Of a stretch of DNA of 44,709 nucleotides, positions 24,865 to 32,404 are shown one piece after another. The notes beneath the pieces are model-generated. The model saw only the letters and a list, made by a program, of their open reading frames with translations. It did not search any database and had not been told where the DNA came from. The first letter of the stretch is position 1; the number at the start of each line of letters is the position of its first letter. Position numbers and translations under genes: made by a program. Source of the stretch: Candidatus Jorgensenbacteria bacterium (lineage in GTDB: Bacteria; Patescibacteriota; Minisyncoccia; UBA6257; GWB1-50-10); assembly GCA_030648515.1 (NCBI GenBank), contig JAUSHK010000003.1, positions 1 through 44,709 of the forward strand, written 5' to 3'.

Positions 24865-25806
24865 ATGAAACCGGCAGTTATCCTTCTTATTTTAGATGGC
24901 TGGGGAATTGGAAACTCAGACGACAGCAATCCGATATACGCGGTAAGGCCCGCGGCGTTTGAGTCCATCGCAAGCTCCTATCCGGGCGGGGCGCTCCGCG
25001 CGTCGGGCACGGCGGTCGGACTTCCGTGGCAAAAAGAGGGATCAAGCGCTTTGGGACACCTCATGCTCGGCTCGGGCCGCACTATTCCGGAACGCGTCCA
25101 GAAAATCGCTTTTACGGAAAATTCGCCGCAAGCAAATGGTGAAAAACATATAGAACCGCTTGAAAAAACATTGGGCGAAGTACTCGCGAATGAAAATAAG
25201 TTTGTAATGCGGATCGGAGAAACAGCGCGCGAAAAAGAAATAACATATTTTTTTAGCGGCCTCCGCGAAGGGCCGTTCCCAAACGAGTACCGCGTACTTA
25301 TTCCTTCAGAACGCGTCGCGCGTCAGGAAGAATCCCCCGAGATGCGGGTTGTGTCAGTTGCTGACCGACTCCTCGTCGCCGCCCGCGAAGGCACATTTGA
25401 TTTTATACTCGCAAATTTTACAAATGCTGACGTGGTTGCGCGAACCGGAAACTATCAAGCAACGATGAAAGCGGTTCAGGCCATAGACCGCGAGCTCGCA
25501 AAAATAGTAAACGTGATTTTAGAAGAAGGGCACACCCTAATCATCACCTCAAGCCACGGAAACGCAGAGTATGTATTAGACCTCAAAACTGGTATCCCTG
25601 AAAAAAGCGATGACCCGAATCCTGTGCCATTCCACATTGTTGGAAAACGCTTCGCGCTTAGAAACCCAACACCAAACCCGCTAAGCCCGCGCGTTGTCGG
25701 CATATTGCCGGACGTTGCCCCAACCATTCTTGAAATAATGGGCATAGAGCGCCCCGTAGAGATGACCGGCGAAAATCTCCTCCCCCAGCTCGGCATCCAA
25801 CTTTAG
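24865..25806 (+). CDS. Reduced iPGM-like protein lacking the phosphotransferase domain
   Basis: It aligns along its length with the phosphatase half of cofactor-independent phosphoglycerate mutase: LILDGWGIGN, AVGLPWQKEGSSALGHLMLG, ITYFFSGLREGPFPNEYRVL, NFTNADVVARTGN, IITSSHGNAEYV, NPVPFHIVG, GILPDVAPTILEIMG. At 313 residues it is ~200 short: the insert domain that should follow GSGR is replaced by ~35 residues. D11, S61, D189 and H231 are kept. The ligands equivalent to H407, D444 and H462 of the Bacillus enzyme read R193, S230 and D249. It is therefore unlikely to be a normal two-metal mutase. It may be another alkaline-phosphatase-superfamily enzyme or a non-catalytic protein. Confidence 0.85.
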   Translation: MKPAVILLILDGWGIGNSDDSNPIYAVRPAAFESIASSYPGGALRASGTAVGLPWQKEGSSALGHLMLGSGRTIPERVQKIAFTENSPQANGEKHIEPLEKTLGEVLANENKFVMRIGETAREKEITYFFSGLREGPFPNEYRVLIPSERVARQEESPEMRVVSVADRLLVAAREGTFDFILANFTNADVVARTGNYQATMKAVQAIDRELAKIVNVILEEGHTLIITSSHGNAEYVLDLKTGIPEKSDDPNPVPFHIVGKRFALRNPTPNPLSPRVVGILPDVAPTILEIMGIERPVEMTGENLLPQLGIQL

Positions 25807-25812
25807 AAAAGC

Positions 25813-25818
25813 TATACT
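25813..25818 (+). promoter_or_regulatory. -10 box of the holin-like gene (leaderless)
   Basis: TATACT ends 6 bp before ATG 25825; it lies just after the stop of the iPGM-like gene. Confidence 0.55.
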
Positions 25819-25824
25819 ACTCAT

Positions 25825-26190
25825 ATGGGACTTATTGGACGCTTCATACTACACACCATCGGGAACGCAATCGGAATCTACGTGGCGAGTTATTTTATCC
25901 AAGGATTTTCTTTTGTTGGGGATTTTCTATCGCTGATTGTGGCGGCAGCAATCCTAGCCGTGATTCAGGCGATTTTAAAACCGATATTAAAACTTTTCTT
26001 GGGGCCGCTCATTGTTCTTACGCTCGGTCTTTTCTCAATCGTTATAAACGCGCTTCTACTCATTATTCTTGACTTCCTCTCAAAAGACCTTACCATTCAG
26101 GGGTATCTTCCACTCCTCTACGCAACACTTATCATCAGCGTGATAAATATCGTTGTGAGTGTCGGAGGAAGGGAGACAAAAAAAGACTAA
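25825..26190 (+). CDS. Phage holin superfamily IV-like (PF04020) membrane protein
   Basis: It has 121 residues in four membrane segments, with the family pattern NAIGIYVASYFIQGFSF, ILAVIQAILKPILKLFLGPL, LGLFSIVINALLLIILDFLS and a final hydrophobic helix. The family is common in bacterial chromosomes, usually far from phages, and its role is unknown; the holin name is historical. No phage gene is nearby. It is followed by secG. Confidence 0.8.
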   Translation: MGLIGRFILHTIGNAIGIYVASYFIQGFSFVGDFLSLIVAAAILAVIQAILKPILKLFLGPLIVLTLGLFSIVINALLLIILDFLSKDLTIQGYLPLLYATLIISVINIVVSVGGRETKKD

Positions 26191-26264
26191 CGTAGCCAGC
26201 AAAAGGCCACTAATCCTAATCACTATTTTCTAGTTACCAATTACTACTTTCTAATTACTATTCT

Positions 26265-26483
26265 ATGCTCGTAACAGCGGAAATAATTGTCTCTTTGGTT
26301 CTCATTGTCCTTATTCTTCTTCAGGAGCGCTCAGCCGGCGCCTCGGGAGTTTTTGGCGGCGGAGGAGGTGGTGGAACGCCGTACCAAACGCGGCGCGGAC
26401 TTGAGAAAGGAACATATTGGGCAACAATCATTGCGACGATTCTCCTTGTAGTGCTCGCGGTCGCAAACCTTATTATTAGGTAA
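26265..26483 (+). CDS. secG: Preprotein translocase subunit SecG
   Basis: This small subunit of the SecYEG channel has 72 residues in two membrane helices (about 4-20 and 49-70). They are joined by the typical Gly-rich loop (SAGASGVFGGGGGGGTPYQTR) with the RRGLEKGTYW segment. The gene stands before a Sec-exported binding protein. No Shine-Dalgarno is visible. Confidence 0.9.
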   Translation: MLVTAEIIVSLVLIVLILLQERSAGASGVFGGGGGGGTPYQTRRGLEKGTYWATIIATILLVVLAVANLIIR

Positions 26484-26506
26484 CGGGGCTTCCCTTATTT
26501 ATTTTT

Positions 26507-28165
26507 ATGCCGTTCATCGGAGTTATTAAGAACACAATGTCCGCCCGCGAGCGGGCTGTATTTTTTGGAGCGCTTATCGTGCTTGCGCTTTCGCTTATCA
26601 TACGAGGCGTGATGTTGGTCCGTGAAAATAGTATTTTCGTTCCAGTCCGCGGCGGTTCGTATATTGAAGGCGTTGCCGGCCAGCCGACGCTTATCAACCC
26701 CGCCGTTTCGCAAAATCCGGTCGACCTTGATATCTCAGCGCTGGTTTATAGTCCCCTATCTGATCTCATCGCAAACACGGAGGTCCAGCCGGACGGAAAA
26801 ACGTATGCGGTAAAACTCAAGGAACATCTCGTGTGGGACGACGGAACGCCGCTTACAAGCGATGACGTTATTTTTACCGTACAAACAATTCAGGGGCCTG
26901 ATTCAAACTCCCCCGCCGCAAAAAACTGGCAGGGTGTCACAATAGAGCGCGTAAGTGAACTGCATATAAATTTCACGCTTCCGGACCCGTTTTCATTTTT
27001 CCCAGACGTATTAAAACGCACGCGCGTAGTTCCAAAACACATCTTTGGAAACATCCCGGTTGAAAACTACCGGCTTTCCGATTACAGCTTAGAACCAGTT
27101 GGAAACGGCCCGTATAAAGTTGTGAGTTTTAAAAAACAAAAAGACGGTTTTATTACGGAATACCACTTAGTGCCGAATTCGCGATACGCGGGGCAGACGC
27201 CGTATATCAGCGATTTTTATTTCAGGTTTTATCAAACCGAGAATGACTTAACAGATGCTTTCCTCGCGCGCAAAGTGCATGGCATTGGTTCCATTACGCC
27301 ATTTACAGTAAATTCATCCGCAGCAAGCTCATCAAACCCGCTTGGCGACTTACTCACGGAAACAAGCCGCATAAAAATCGACGTGCTGCCAATGCCGCGC
27401 TATTATGCAATTTTTATAAATCAGGCAAGCGACCCCGCGCTTAAAAGTCTTTCGGTTCGACGAGCACTTGATCTCGCAATTGATAAAACAAAACTGGTCA
27501 GCCTATTCGGCGAAGGCAACGCGGCTCCTATTTCAAATCCGCTTGTTGTAAACCCGCTGGATTTCTCAACTTCGACGAGCGGAGTTGAAGATAGCGGCGC
27601 ATACGATCCGGACACGGCGCGCAATCTTCTCGCGGCCGCAGGGGCACAAAACATGAAACTTACTATCACCGTCCCGGATGTCCCGATACTCGCGAGCGCT
27701 GTGGACTTTGTAAAACGCGCGTGGGTTTCTGCCGGCGTCGGTGAAGTTACCATAAACACCGTTGATACGAGCGCCGTCATTGAAGACGCCATACAGTCGC
27801 GCGACTTTGAACTCCTCCTCTTTGGCAACATTCTTGAAAACCCGCTCGACCTCTTCCCGTTCTGGCACTCATCGCAAAGAATGTCCCCGAAACTGAATAT
27901 CACCTCATACCAAAACACGGAGGTTGACCGTCTCATCGAAAACGTAAGAAAAGCAACGGACAAAAACGAGCAGCTGCGAATGACCTCACAAGCAGCTGCG
28001 CGCATCCAAAATGATGAGCCGGCAATTTTCCTCTTCGCTCTTCCATATTTCTACGCGCATACCGACAAGCTTTCCGGCATAGGAACTGATGCTGTCGCAA
28101 TGCCATCAAATAGATTCCAAAACATTGTTGATTGGAGCGTCTTGAAGGCGCGGGCTCTACGATAG
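26507..28165 (+). CDS. Extracellular solute-binding protein, family 5 (peptide type)
   Basis: It is a 552-residue SBP_bac_5 protein that in relatives binds peptides or nickel for an ABC importer. An N-terminal helix (about 18-38) acts as an uncleaved anchor; no lipobox Cys is present. Family landmarks are GGSYIEGVAGQPTLINP, YSPLSDLI, AVKLKEHLVWDDGTPLTSDD, PVGNGPYKVVSF, SVRRALDLAIDKTKL and LLFGNILENPLDLFPFW. No permease or ATPase gene is adjacent, so it is an orphan binding protein here. It starts 23 bp after secG. Confidence 0.88.
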   Translation: MPFIGVIKNTMSARERAVFFGALIVLALSLIIRGVMLVRENSIFVPVRGGSYIEGVAGQPTLINPAVSQNPVDLDISALVYSPLSDLIANTEVQPDGKTYAVKLKEHLVWDDGTPLTSDDVIFTVQTIQGPDSNSPAAKNWQGVTIERVSELHINFTLPDPFSFFPDVLKRTRVVPKHIFGNIPVENYRLSDYSLEPVGNGPYKVVSFKKQKDGFITEYHLVPNSRYAGQTPYISDFYFRFYQTENDLTDAFLARKVHGIGSITPFTVNSSAASSSNPLGDLLTETSRIKIDVLPMPRYYAIFINQASDPALKSLSVRRALDLAIDKTKLVSLFGEGNAAPISNPLVVNPLDFSTSTSGVEDSGAYDPDTARNLLAAAGAQNMKLTITVPDVPILASAVDFVKRAWVSAGVGEVTINTVDTSAVIEDAIQSRDFELLLFGNILENPLDLFPFWHSSQRMSPKLNITSYQNTEVDRLIENVRKATDKNEQLRMTSQAAARIQNDEPAIFLFALPYFYAHTDKLSGIGTDAVAMPSNRFQNIVDWSVLKARALR

Positions 28166-28207
28166 GGGCGACTACGACCGCCTCGGGGCGATCTGCCTCT
28201 AACGGGG

Positions 28208-28236
28208 TTGACAAACGCGGTTAAGGAGAATACAAT
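28208..28236 (+). promoter_or_regulatory. Consensus promoter upstream of tRNA-Leu
   Basis: TTGACA (28208-28213), 17 bp, TACAAT (28231-28236). The next gene is tRNA-Leu at 28416, so the transcript has a ~170 nt leader. That interval (28240-28415) has no open frame and no structure I recognise. Confidence 0.75.
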
Positions 28237-28415
28237 GTCACTAACGCTAAGTTCCTCCTTTGCTATTTAACCTGTGTCAATGTGTCACGATTTCACCTCT
28301 TCGCCTGTCCTAATCCGCAGAGTTGTATGTTGTTCTCGCATTCGCGCAGTTTAACACGCAGAGGTGGTAACCTGCTCGCAGTGAGCCAGCCGAATCTGCC
28401 CATCATGCGCCTCTT

Positions 28416-28497
28416 GCCGGAGTGGTGAAACTGGTAGACACGTACGGTTCAGAGCCGTATACCGAAAGGTTTGAGGGTTCGAGTCCCTCCTCCGGCA
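28416..28497 (+). tRNA. tRNA-Leu (CAG)
   Basis: Class II tRNA with acceptor GCCGGAG/CTCCGGC, anticodon stem TACGG/CCGTA with loop TTCAGAG, a long variable arm (TACCGAAAGGTTT) and T arm GAGGGTTCGAGTCCCTC. No encoded CCA. Confidence 0.95.
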
Positions 28498-28576
28498 CAT
28501 TCAACTCATTCCATTCACTCAGAGTAAACACACAAATCAAAAAGTCGTTCTCAACCAAAATATAAATAAACGAATC

Positions 28577-30313
28577 ATGGTTCCAAGAACACAACGAGCG
28601 CCGCGTCGAGCGGAACTCAAAGTTACAAAAAAAATAGCCGGCGATGAACCGGTGCGGTTTTGCGCGTTAGGCGGGCTCGAAGAAATCGGTCGCAACATGA
28701 TGTTTTTTGAATATCGCGACGAAATTCTCATTATTGACGCGGGCCTTCAGTTTCCGGAGCAAGAAACTCCCGGCATTGATTACATCATTCCGAATACCGC
28801 CTATCTCGAGGAAAAGAAAGCAAACATTAAAGGCATTATTATAACGCACGCCCACTACGACCACATCGGGGCAATCCCCCACATCTTGGCAAAGCTCGGC
28901 AATCCGCCAATCTATACGACGCACATCACAAAGGAAATCGTTATGCGCCGGCAGGAGGACTATCCGAACTCGCCAAAACCGGTCTTTATCATAGTAAAGG
29001 GCGGCGAGACGCATAAGTTCGGCCAATATTTCTCGGTTACATTCTTTGACGTTTTTCACAACGTGCCTGACGGCATCGGCTCAATCATCCACACGCCGAT
29101 TGGAGACGTTGTTCATCCGGGCGAATTTAAATTCGATTATGACGATGATGGAAAACCGAAAAATCTTGATGTATGGAAGCGAATCGGCGAACAAGGAATC
29201 CACACGCTGCTTCTCGACTCAACAGGAGCGGAAACGCCGGGACACACGGTCTCGGAACGCCTCGTTGAAGCCGAACTTGAAAAAACGTTTAGAAGCGCGA
29301 AAGGCAGAATTCTCGTCGGCACCTTCGCTTCTCTTCTTGACCGCTTAGGCGAGATTATTAAAATCGCCGACAAAATCGGGCGGCGAGTCGCCATCTCGGG
29401 CCTCTCAATGAAAACAAACCTTCAGATTGCGCAAAATCTCGGCTATCTGAATTTTGATAAGGGCTTAATCATCCCGCTTGAAGAAATCGGCAAGTATCAT
29501 GATGATAAATTACTGATTCTCTGCACTGGCGCACAAGGCGAACCAAAAGGCAGTTTGATGCGCATCGCAAGCGGCGAGCACAGGCAAATCAAAGTGAGGC
29601 CCGGCGATACGATTATTCTTTCCTCTTCCGTCATTCCGGGTAATGAAAGGAGTGTGCAGAGCTTAAAAGACAATCTCGCCCGCCAAGGCGCGATTATCTA
29701 TCACTACAAGATGCTTGATATTCACTCATCCGGACACGCCGCGCAGGAAGAACTCCAAATGGTAATGAAATTAGTGAAACCGAAATTTTTCATTCCGATT
29801 CACGGTTATTACTTTATGCGCCAGCGTAACGCAAAACTTGCTGAAGAGGCACTAAACCTCACGCCAGAAAAAACTATTCTCTCCGATAACGGCCTTGTGA
29901 TTGAACTTCATAAAGATTCTGCGCGCCTCACAAACGAGCAGCTTCCCGCTTATTACGTCATGGTTGACGGGCTCGGCGTCGGAGATGTTGGCGAAATTGT
30001 TCTGCGCGACCGGATAACGCTCTCGCAGGAAGGAATGCTTGTAATAATAGTGACGATAGGCAAGCAGGGCGGCAAAATGCTTAAAAACCCGGACATCATC
30101 TCGCGCGGGTTTATCTATCTCAAAGAAAATCAGGACCTTCTTGAGGAAATCAGGCGCAAAATCCGCGCTATCATCAGCCGGATTCCTCACGGACACAACC
30201 AGTCGCTTGATGCCGATTACATAAAAACGCTCATCCGCGACCAGATTGGCCAGTTCCTGTATACTAAAACAAAGCGAAGGCCGATGGTTTTGCCTGTTAT
30301 TATTGAAGTCTAA
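28577..30313 (+). CDS. rnj: Ribonuclease J
   Basis: It is a metallo-beta-lactamase/beta-CASP nuclease with 5'-3' exo- and endonuclease activity. Motifs: CALGGLEEIGRNM, ITHAHYDHIGAIPHI (HxHxDH zinc site), DSTGAETPGHTVSE, CTGAQGEPKGSLMRIASGEH, SSSVIPGNERSV, DIHSSGHAAQEEL and FIPIHGYYFMR. A C-terminal domain follows from about residue 450 to 578. Length is typical. A basic N-terminal tail (PRTQRAPRRAELKVTKK) precedes the core, as in some actinobacterial and CPR forms. It follows tRNA-Leu and has a strong terminator. Confidence 0.96.
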   Translation: MVPRTQRAPRRAELKVTKKIAGDEPVRFCALGGLEEIGRNMMFFEYRDEILIIDAGLQFPEQETPGIDYIIPNTAYLEEKKANIKGIIITHAHYDHIGAIPHILAKLGNPPIYTTHITKEIVMRRQEDYPNSPKPVFIIVKGGETHKFGQYFSVTFFDVFHNVPDGIGSIIHTPIGDVVHPGEFKFDYDDDGKPKNLDVWKRIGEQGIHTLLLDSTGAETPGHTVSERLVEAELEKTFRSAKGRILVGTFASLLDRLGEIIKIADKIGRRVAISGLSMKTNLQIAQNLGYLNFDKGLIIPLEEIGKYHDDKLLILCTGAQGEPKGSLMRIASGEHRQIKVRPGDTIILSSSVIPGNERSVQSLKDNLARQGAIIYHYKMLDIHSSGHAAQEELQMVMKLVKPKFFIPIHGYYFMRQRNAKLAEEALNLTPEKTILSDNGLVIELHKDSARLTNEQLPAYYVMVDGLGVGDVGEIVLRDRITLSQEGMLVIIVTIGKQGGKMLKNPDIISRGFIYLKENQDLLEEIRRKIRAIISRIPHGHNQSLDADYIKTLIRDQIGQFLYTKTKRRPMVLPVIIEV

Positions 30314-30315
30314 TC

Positions 30316-30353
30316 AGTAAAAACCCTCCGGTGCACATCGGAGGGTTTTTACT
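30316..30353 (+). terminator. Terminator of the RNase J gene
   Basis: AGTAAAAACCCTCCG and CGGAGGGTTTTTACT form a perfect 15 bp inverted repeat with a T tract. Confidence 0.92.
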
Positions 30354-30381
30354 TGTGGAATAACAAACCAAGTTTTATACT
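30353..30381 (+). promoter_or_regulatory. Promoter of trpS (leaderless)
   Basis: TTGTGG (30353-30358), 17 bp, TATACT (30376-30381); the ATG at 30390 is 8 bp downstream. Confidence 0.6.
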
Positions 30382-30389
30382 AATCCAAT

Positions 30390-31457
30390 ATGAAACCGAT
30401 ATTAGTTTCAGGAATCCAACCAACAGGAAAACTTCATCTTGGAAATTATCTCGGCGCGCTCAAAAATTTTGTTGAGCTTCAGAACTCTGGCAAATACGAG
30501 TGTTATTTTTTCGTTGCCGACCTCCACTCGCTCACCGAGGATTACAATCCGAAAGAAAAACAAAAACAAGTGCTGAACGTAGCGCTTGATTTTCTCGCCG
30601 CCGGCATTGACCCCAAAAAATCCGTCGTATTCATTCAATCGCATATTCCGGCGCATTCCGAATTTACTTGGATTTTAAACACCATCACGCCATTCGGAGA
30701 TCTAGGAAGAATGACACAATTTAAAAACAAATTCCAAGTTATTTTTGAATATTTTGAAAAAAAACATAAAAAAGAAGAACGAGAGTACAGTGATCAAATA
30801 AGTAATGATTTAGCAGAAAATCTCTTAGGAAAAACTAACAACGTGGGGCTTTTTGACTACCCCGTCCTCATGGCTGCCGATATTCTCCTCTATGATGCGG
30901 CTTTTGTCCCGATTGGAGACGATCAGCTCCAACACCTTGAACTCACCCGCACGCTCGCGCGCAAATTTAATACTATGTTCGGAGAAACGTTAATAGAACC
31001 AAAACCGTTACTCACAAACGTTCCGCGTCTTATGAGTCTATATGACCCAACAAAGAAAATGTCCAAATCACAGCCCGAGGGATGTATTTTTATTGATGAC
31101 TCGCCGGCGACAATCAGAGAAAAAATAAAGCGCGCGATGACCGACTCACATAAAACAATCGCCTACGATCCCAAGAATCGCCCAGGGCTCTCAAACCTCG
31201 TGCTTATCTATTCCGCAATGAGCGGCGTTGCGATTGATAAAGTCATAGAGCAATCCGCCGACAAAACGTATTCGGAGTTTAAAGAAGAACTCGCAAAAAT
31301 CGTGATTAAATCACTCGCTCCGTTCCAGGCAAAAAAGAAAAAGCTTTCCGTGGATATGAAAAGAGTGTCTTCCGCGCTCGCGTCCGGTAATAAAATCGCA
31401 AATTCGGTTGCTAGTAAAAAACTGATGGAGATAAAGAAGAAGATCGGACTAGTATAA
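30390..31457 (+). CDS. trpS: Tryptophanyl-tRNA synthetase
   Basis: This class I enzyme charges tRNA-Trp. It shows SGIQPTGKLHLGNYLGALKN (HIGH region), FFVADLHSLT, FDYPVLMAADILLYDA, PIGDDQLQHLELTRTLARKF and the KMSKS loop as KKMSKSQPEGCIFIDD. At 355 residues it is slightly longer than average because of a charged insertion of about 25 residues after MTQFKNKF (IFEYFEKKHKKEEREYSDQI). The insertion lies in the region that bridges the two halves of the active site. It is a single gene between two terminators. Confidence 0.95.
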   Translation: MKPILVSGIQPTGKLHLGNYLGALKNFVELQNSGKYECYFFVADLHSLTEDYNPKEKQKQVLNVALDFLAAGIDPKKSVVFIQSHIPAHSEFTWILNTITPFGDLGRMTQFKNKFQVIFEYFEKKHKKEEREYSDQISNDLAENLLGKTNNVGLFDYPVLMAADILLYDAAFVPIGDDQLQHLELTRTLARKFNTMFGETLIEPKPLLTNVPRLMSLYDPTKKMSKSQPEGCIFIDDSPATIREKIKRAMTDSHKTIAYDPKNRPGLSNLVLIYSAMSGVAIDKVIEQSADKTYSEFKEELAKIVIKSLAPFQAKKKKLSVDMKRVSSALASGNKIANSVASKKLMEIKKKIGLV

Positions 31458-31473
31458 TGTGTAAAATAAAAAA

Positions 31474-31499
31474 ACTCCCTAATTGCGGGGAGCTTTTTA
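31474..31499 (+). terminator. Terminator of trpS
   Basis: ACTCCC and GGGGAG stem, followed by CTTTTTAA. On the minus strand it could also serve the 31523-31897 gene. Confidence 0.75.
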
Positions 31500-31522
31500 A
31501 TGTTTAGTTTTTAGTAATAGAT

Positions 31523-31897
31523 TTACAGCAATGGCCACGGAAATACGAAAGGCTCGACAAATCCCTCGTGTTTAGAAGGAATAAAATAAAGTACAGTACA
31601 AAGAACAAGAAATAAACCAAAAACGATAAGGAAGAGGCGCTCATTTTCTGGATGACTCATCCACTCCTCAACCAGCCCTAACTTATCACTATTGGTTTGC
31701 GACTTCAGTGAATGATCCGCATCTGTAGAAGAGTGCGTTGACACTGGACATTGCGGCAGCGAGTATTGAGGCGATTTATGCCCTATTGTGGTCGCGCCGA
31801 CCGCAAAAACGTCGGAAAATGTTACTGTTATTAGTAACACCACAAAAAACATACCAAAGCATACCAAGCTTTCTCCAAATCCTCTAAATTTACTCAT
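31523..31897 (-). CDS. Small two-helix membrane protein, unknown function
   Basis: It has 124 residues. An N-terminal helix (about 11-33) may be a signal peptide or anchor. A polar Ser/Thr/His-rich loop holds one Cys, and a second helix (about 87-105) precedes a short aromatic tail (EGFVEPFVFPWPLL). I recognise no family. A perfect Shine-Dalgarno (AAGGAGG) 4 bp before the ATG makes it a real gene. It lies downstream of two other tiny membrane-protein genes on the same strand, separated by a terminator. Confidence 0.7.
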   Translation of the reverse strand: MSKFRGFGESLVCFGMFFVVLLITVTFSDVFAVGATTIGHKSPQYSLPQCPVSTHSSTDADHSLKSQTNSDKLGLVEEWMSHPENERLFLIVFGLFLVLCTVLYFIPSKHEGFVEPFVFPWPLL

Positions 31898-31973
31898 AAA
31901 ACCTCCTTCTTAAATTGACAAATGGAATTGCTATTTAGCTACCTATACAATACCACCCAATCATCAAAAAGTC

Positions 31974-32000
31974 AAAAGCTTCCGATTTCGGAAGCTTTTT
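31974..32000. terminator. Bidirectional terminator downstream of the small membrane genes
   Basis: AAAAGCTTCCG (31974-31984) and CGGAAGCTTTT (31989-31999), a perfect 11 bp stem with T or A tracts on both sides. Confidence 0.88.
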
Positions 32001-32026
32001 ATAAAACTCGTATAATTACTACTCAC

Positions 32027-32131
32027 TTAGTCCCGCTCATGAATCATTCTATCAGTGGCAACTACTTGAAACGCGCCATAGACACCATAGACAAGCATCA
32101 GAGCAATGAAGATGATAATAGCACCAACCAT
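32027..32131 (-). CDS. 34-residue single-helix membrane peptide
   Basis: ATG 32131 is preceded by AAAGGAGG, one of the best Shine-Dalgarno sites in the window. The reading frame gives MVGAIIIFIALMLVYGVYGA, a membrane helix, then a charged tail FQVVATDRMIHERD. It overlaps the end of the 32098-32319 gene by 34 bp, and a terminator follows at 31974-32000. The function is unknown; it may act with its overlapping neighbour. Its short length makes it easy to miss in automatic annotation. Confidence 0.7.
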   Translation of the reverse strand: MVGAIIIFIALMLVYGVYGAFQVVATDRMIHERD

Positions 32132-32319
32132 GAATGTCCTCCTTTCAATAGTATCGGGAGCAGAAATATAACTGCCCCAATGAAAATTAGCACACAACCC
32201 AGAGCGACAGGAATATAGGTTTCTGCCGGACCTTCGTGTGTATTAACACGAAGTACATAATAGAGAACGCATGCCCCCGCAACAATAAAGAGAATGGCGA
32301 TAAAAGCGGCGATTCCCAT
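32098..32319 (-). CDS. 73-residue two-helix membrane protein, unknown function
   Basis: Two hydrophobic helices (about 2-24 and 37-58) flank a short polar loop (VNTHEGPAETYIP). A strong Shine-Dalgarno (AGGAGG) stands 5 bp before ATG 32319. It overlaps the next, 34-residue gene, so the two are probably translationally coupled. No family is recognised. Confidence 0.7.
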   Translation of the reverse strand: MGIAAFIAILFIVAGACVLYYVLRVNTHEGPAETYIPVALGCVLIFIGAVIFLLPILLKGGHSWLVLLSSSLL

Positions 32320-32404
32320 AGCTTCCTCCTACTTTTACGTTTTTAGTTTTTAAACAGTTAATCTAGGGGCAGAATACAACAAGACAACCGCAAAGACAAG
32401 TTTT

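Noticed and set aside
31922-32218. 98-codon plus-strand frame over the small membrane genes
   Set aside because: It is opposite two minus-strand genes with strong Shine-Dalgarno sites and contains a terminator stem.
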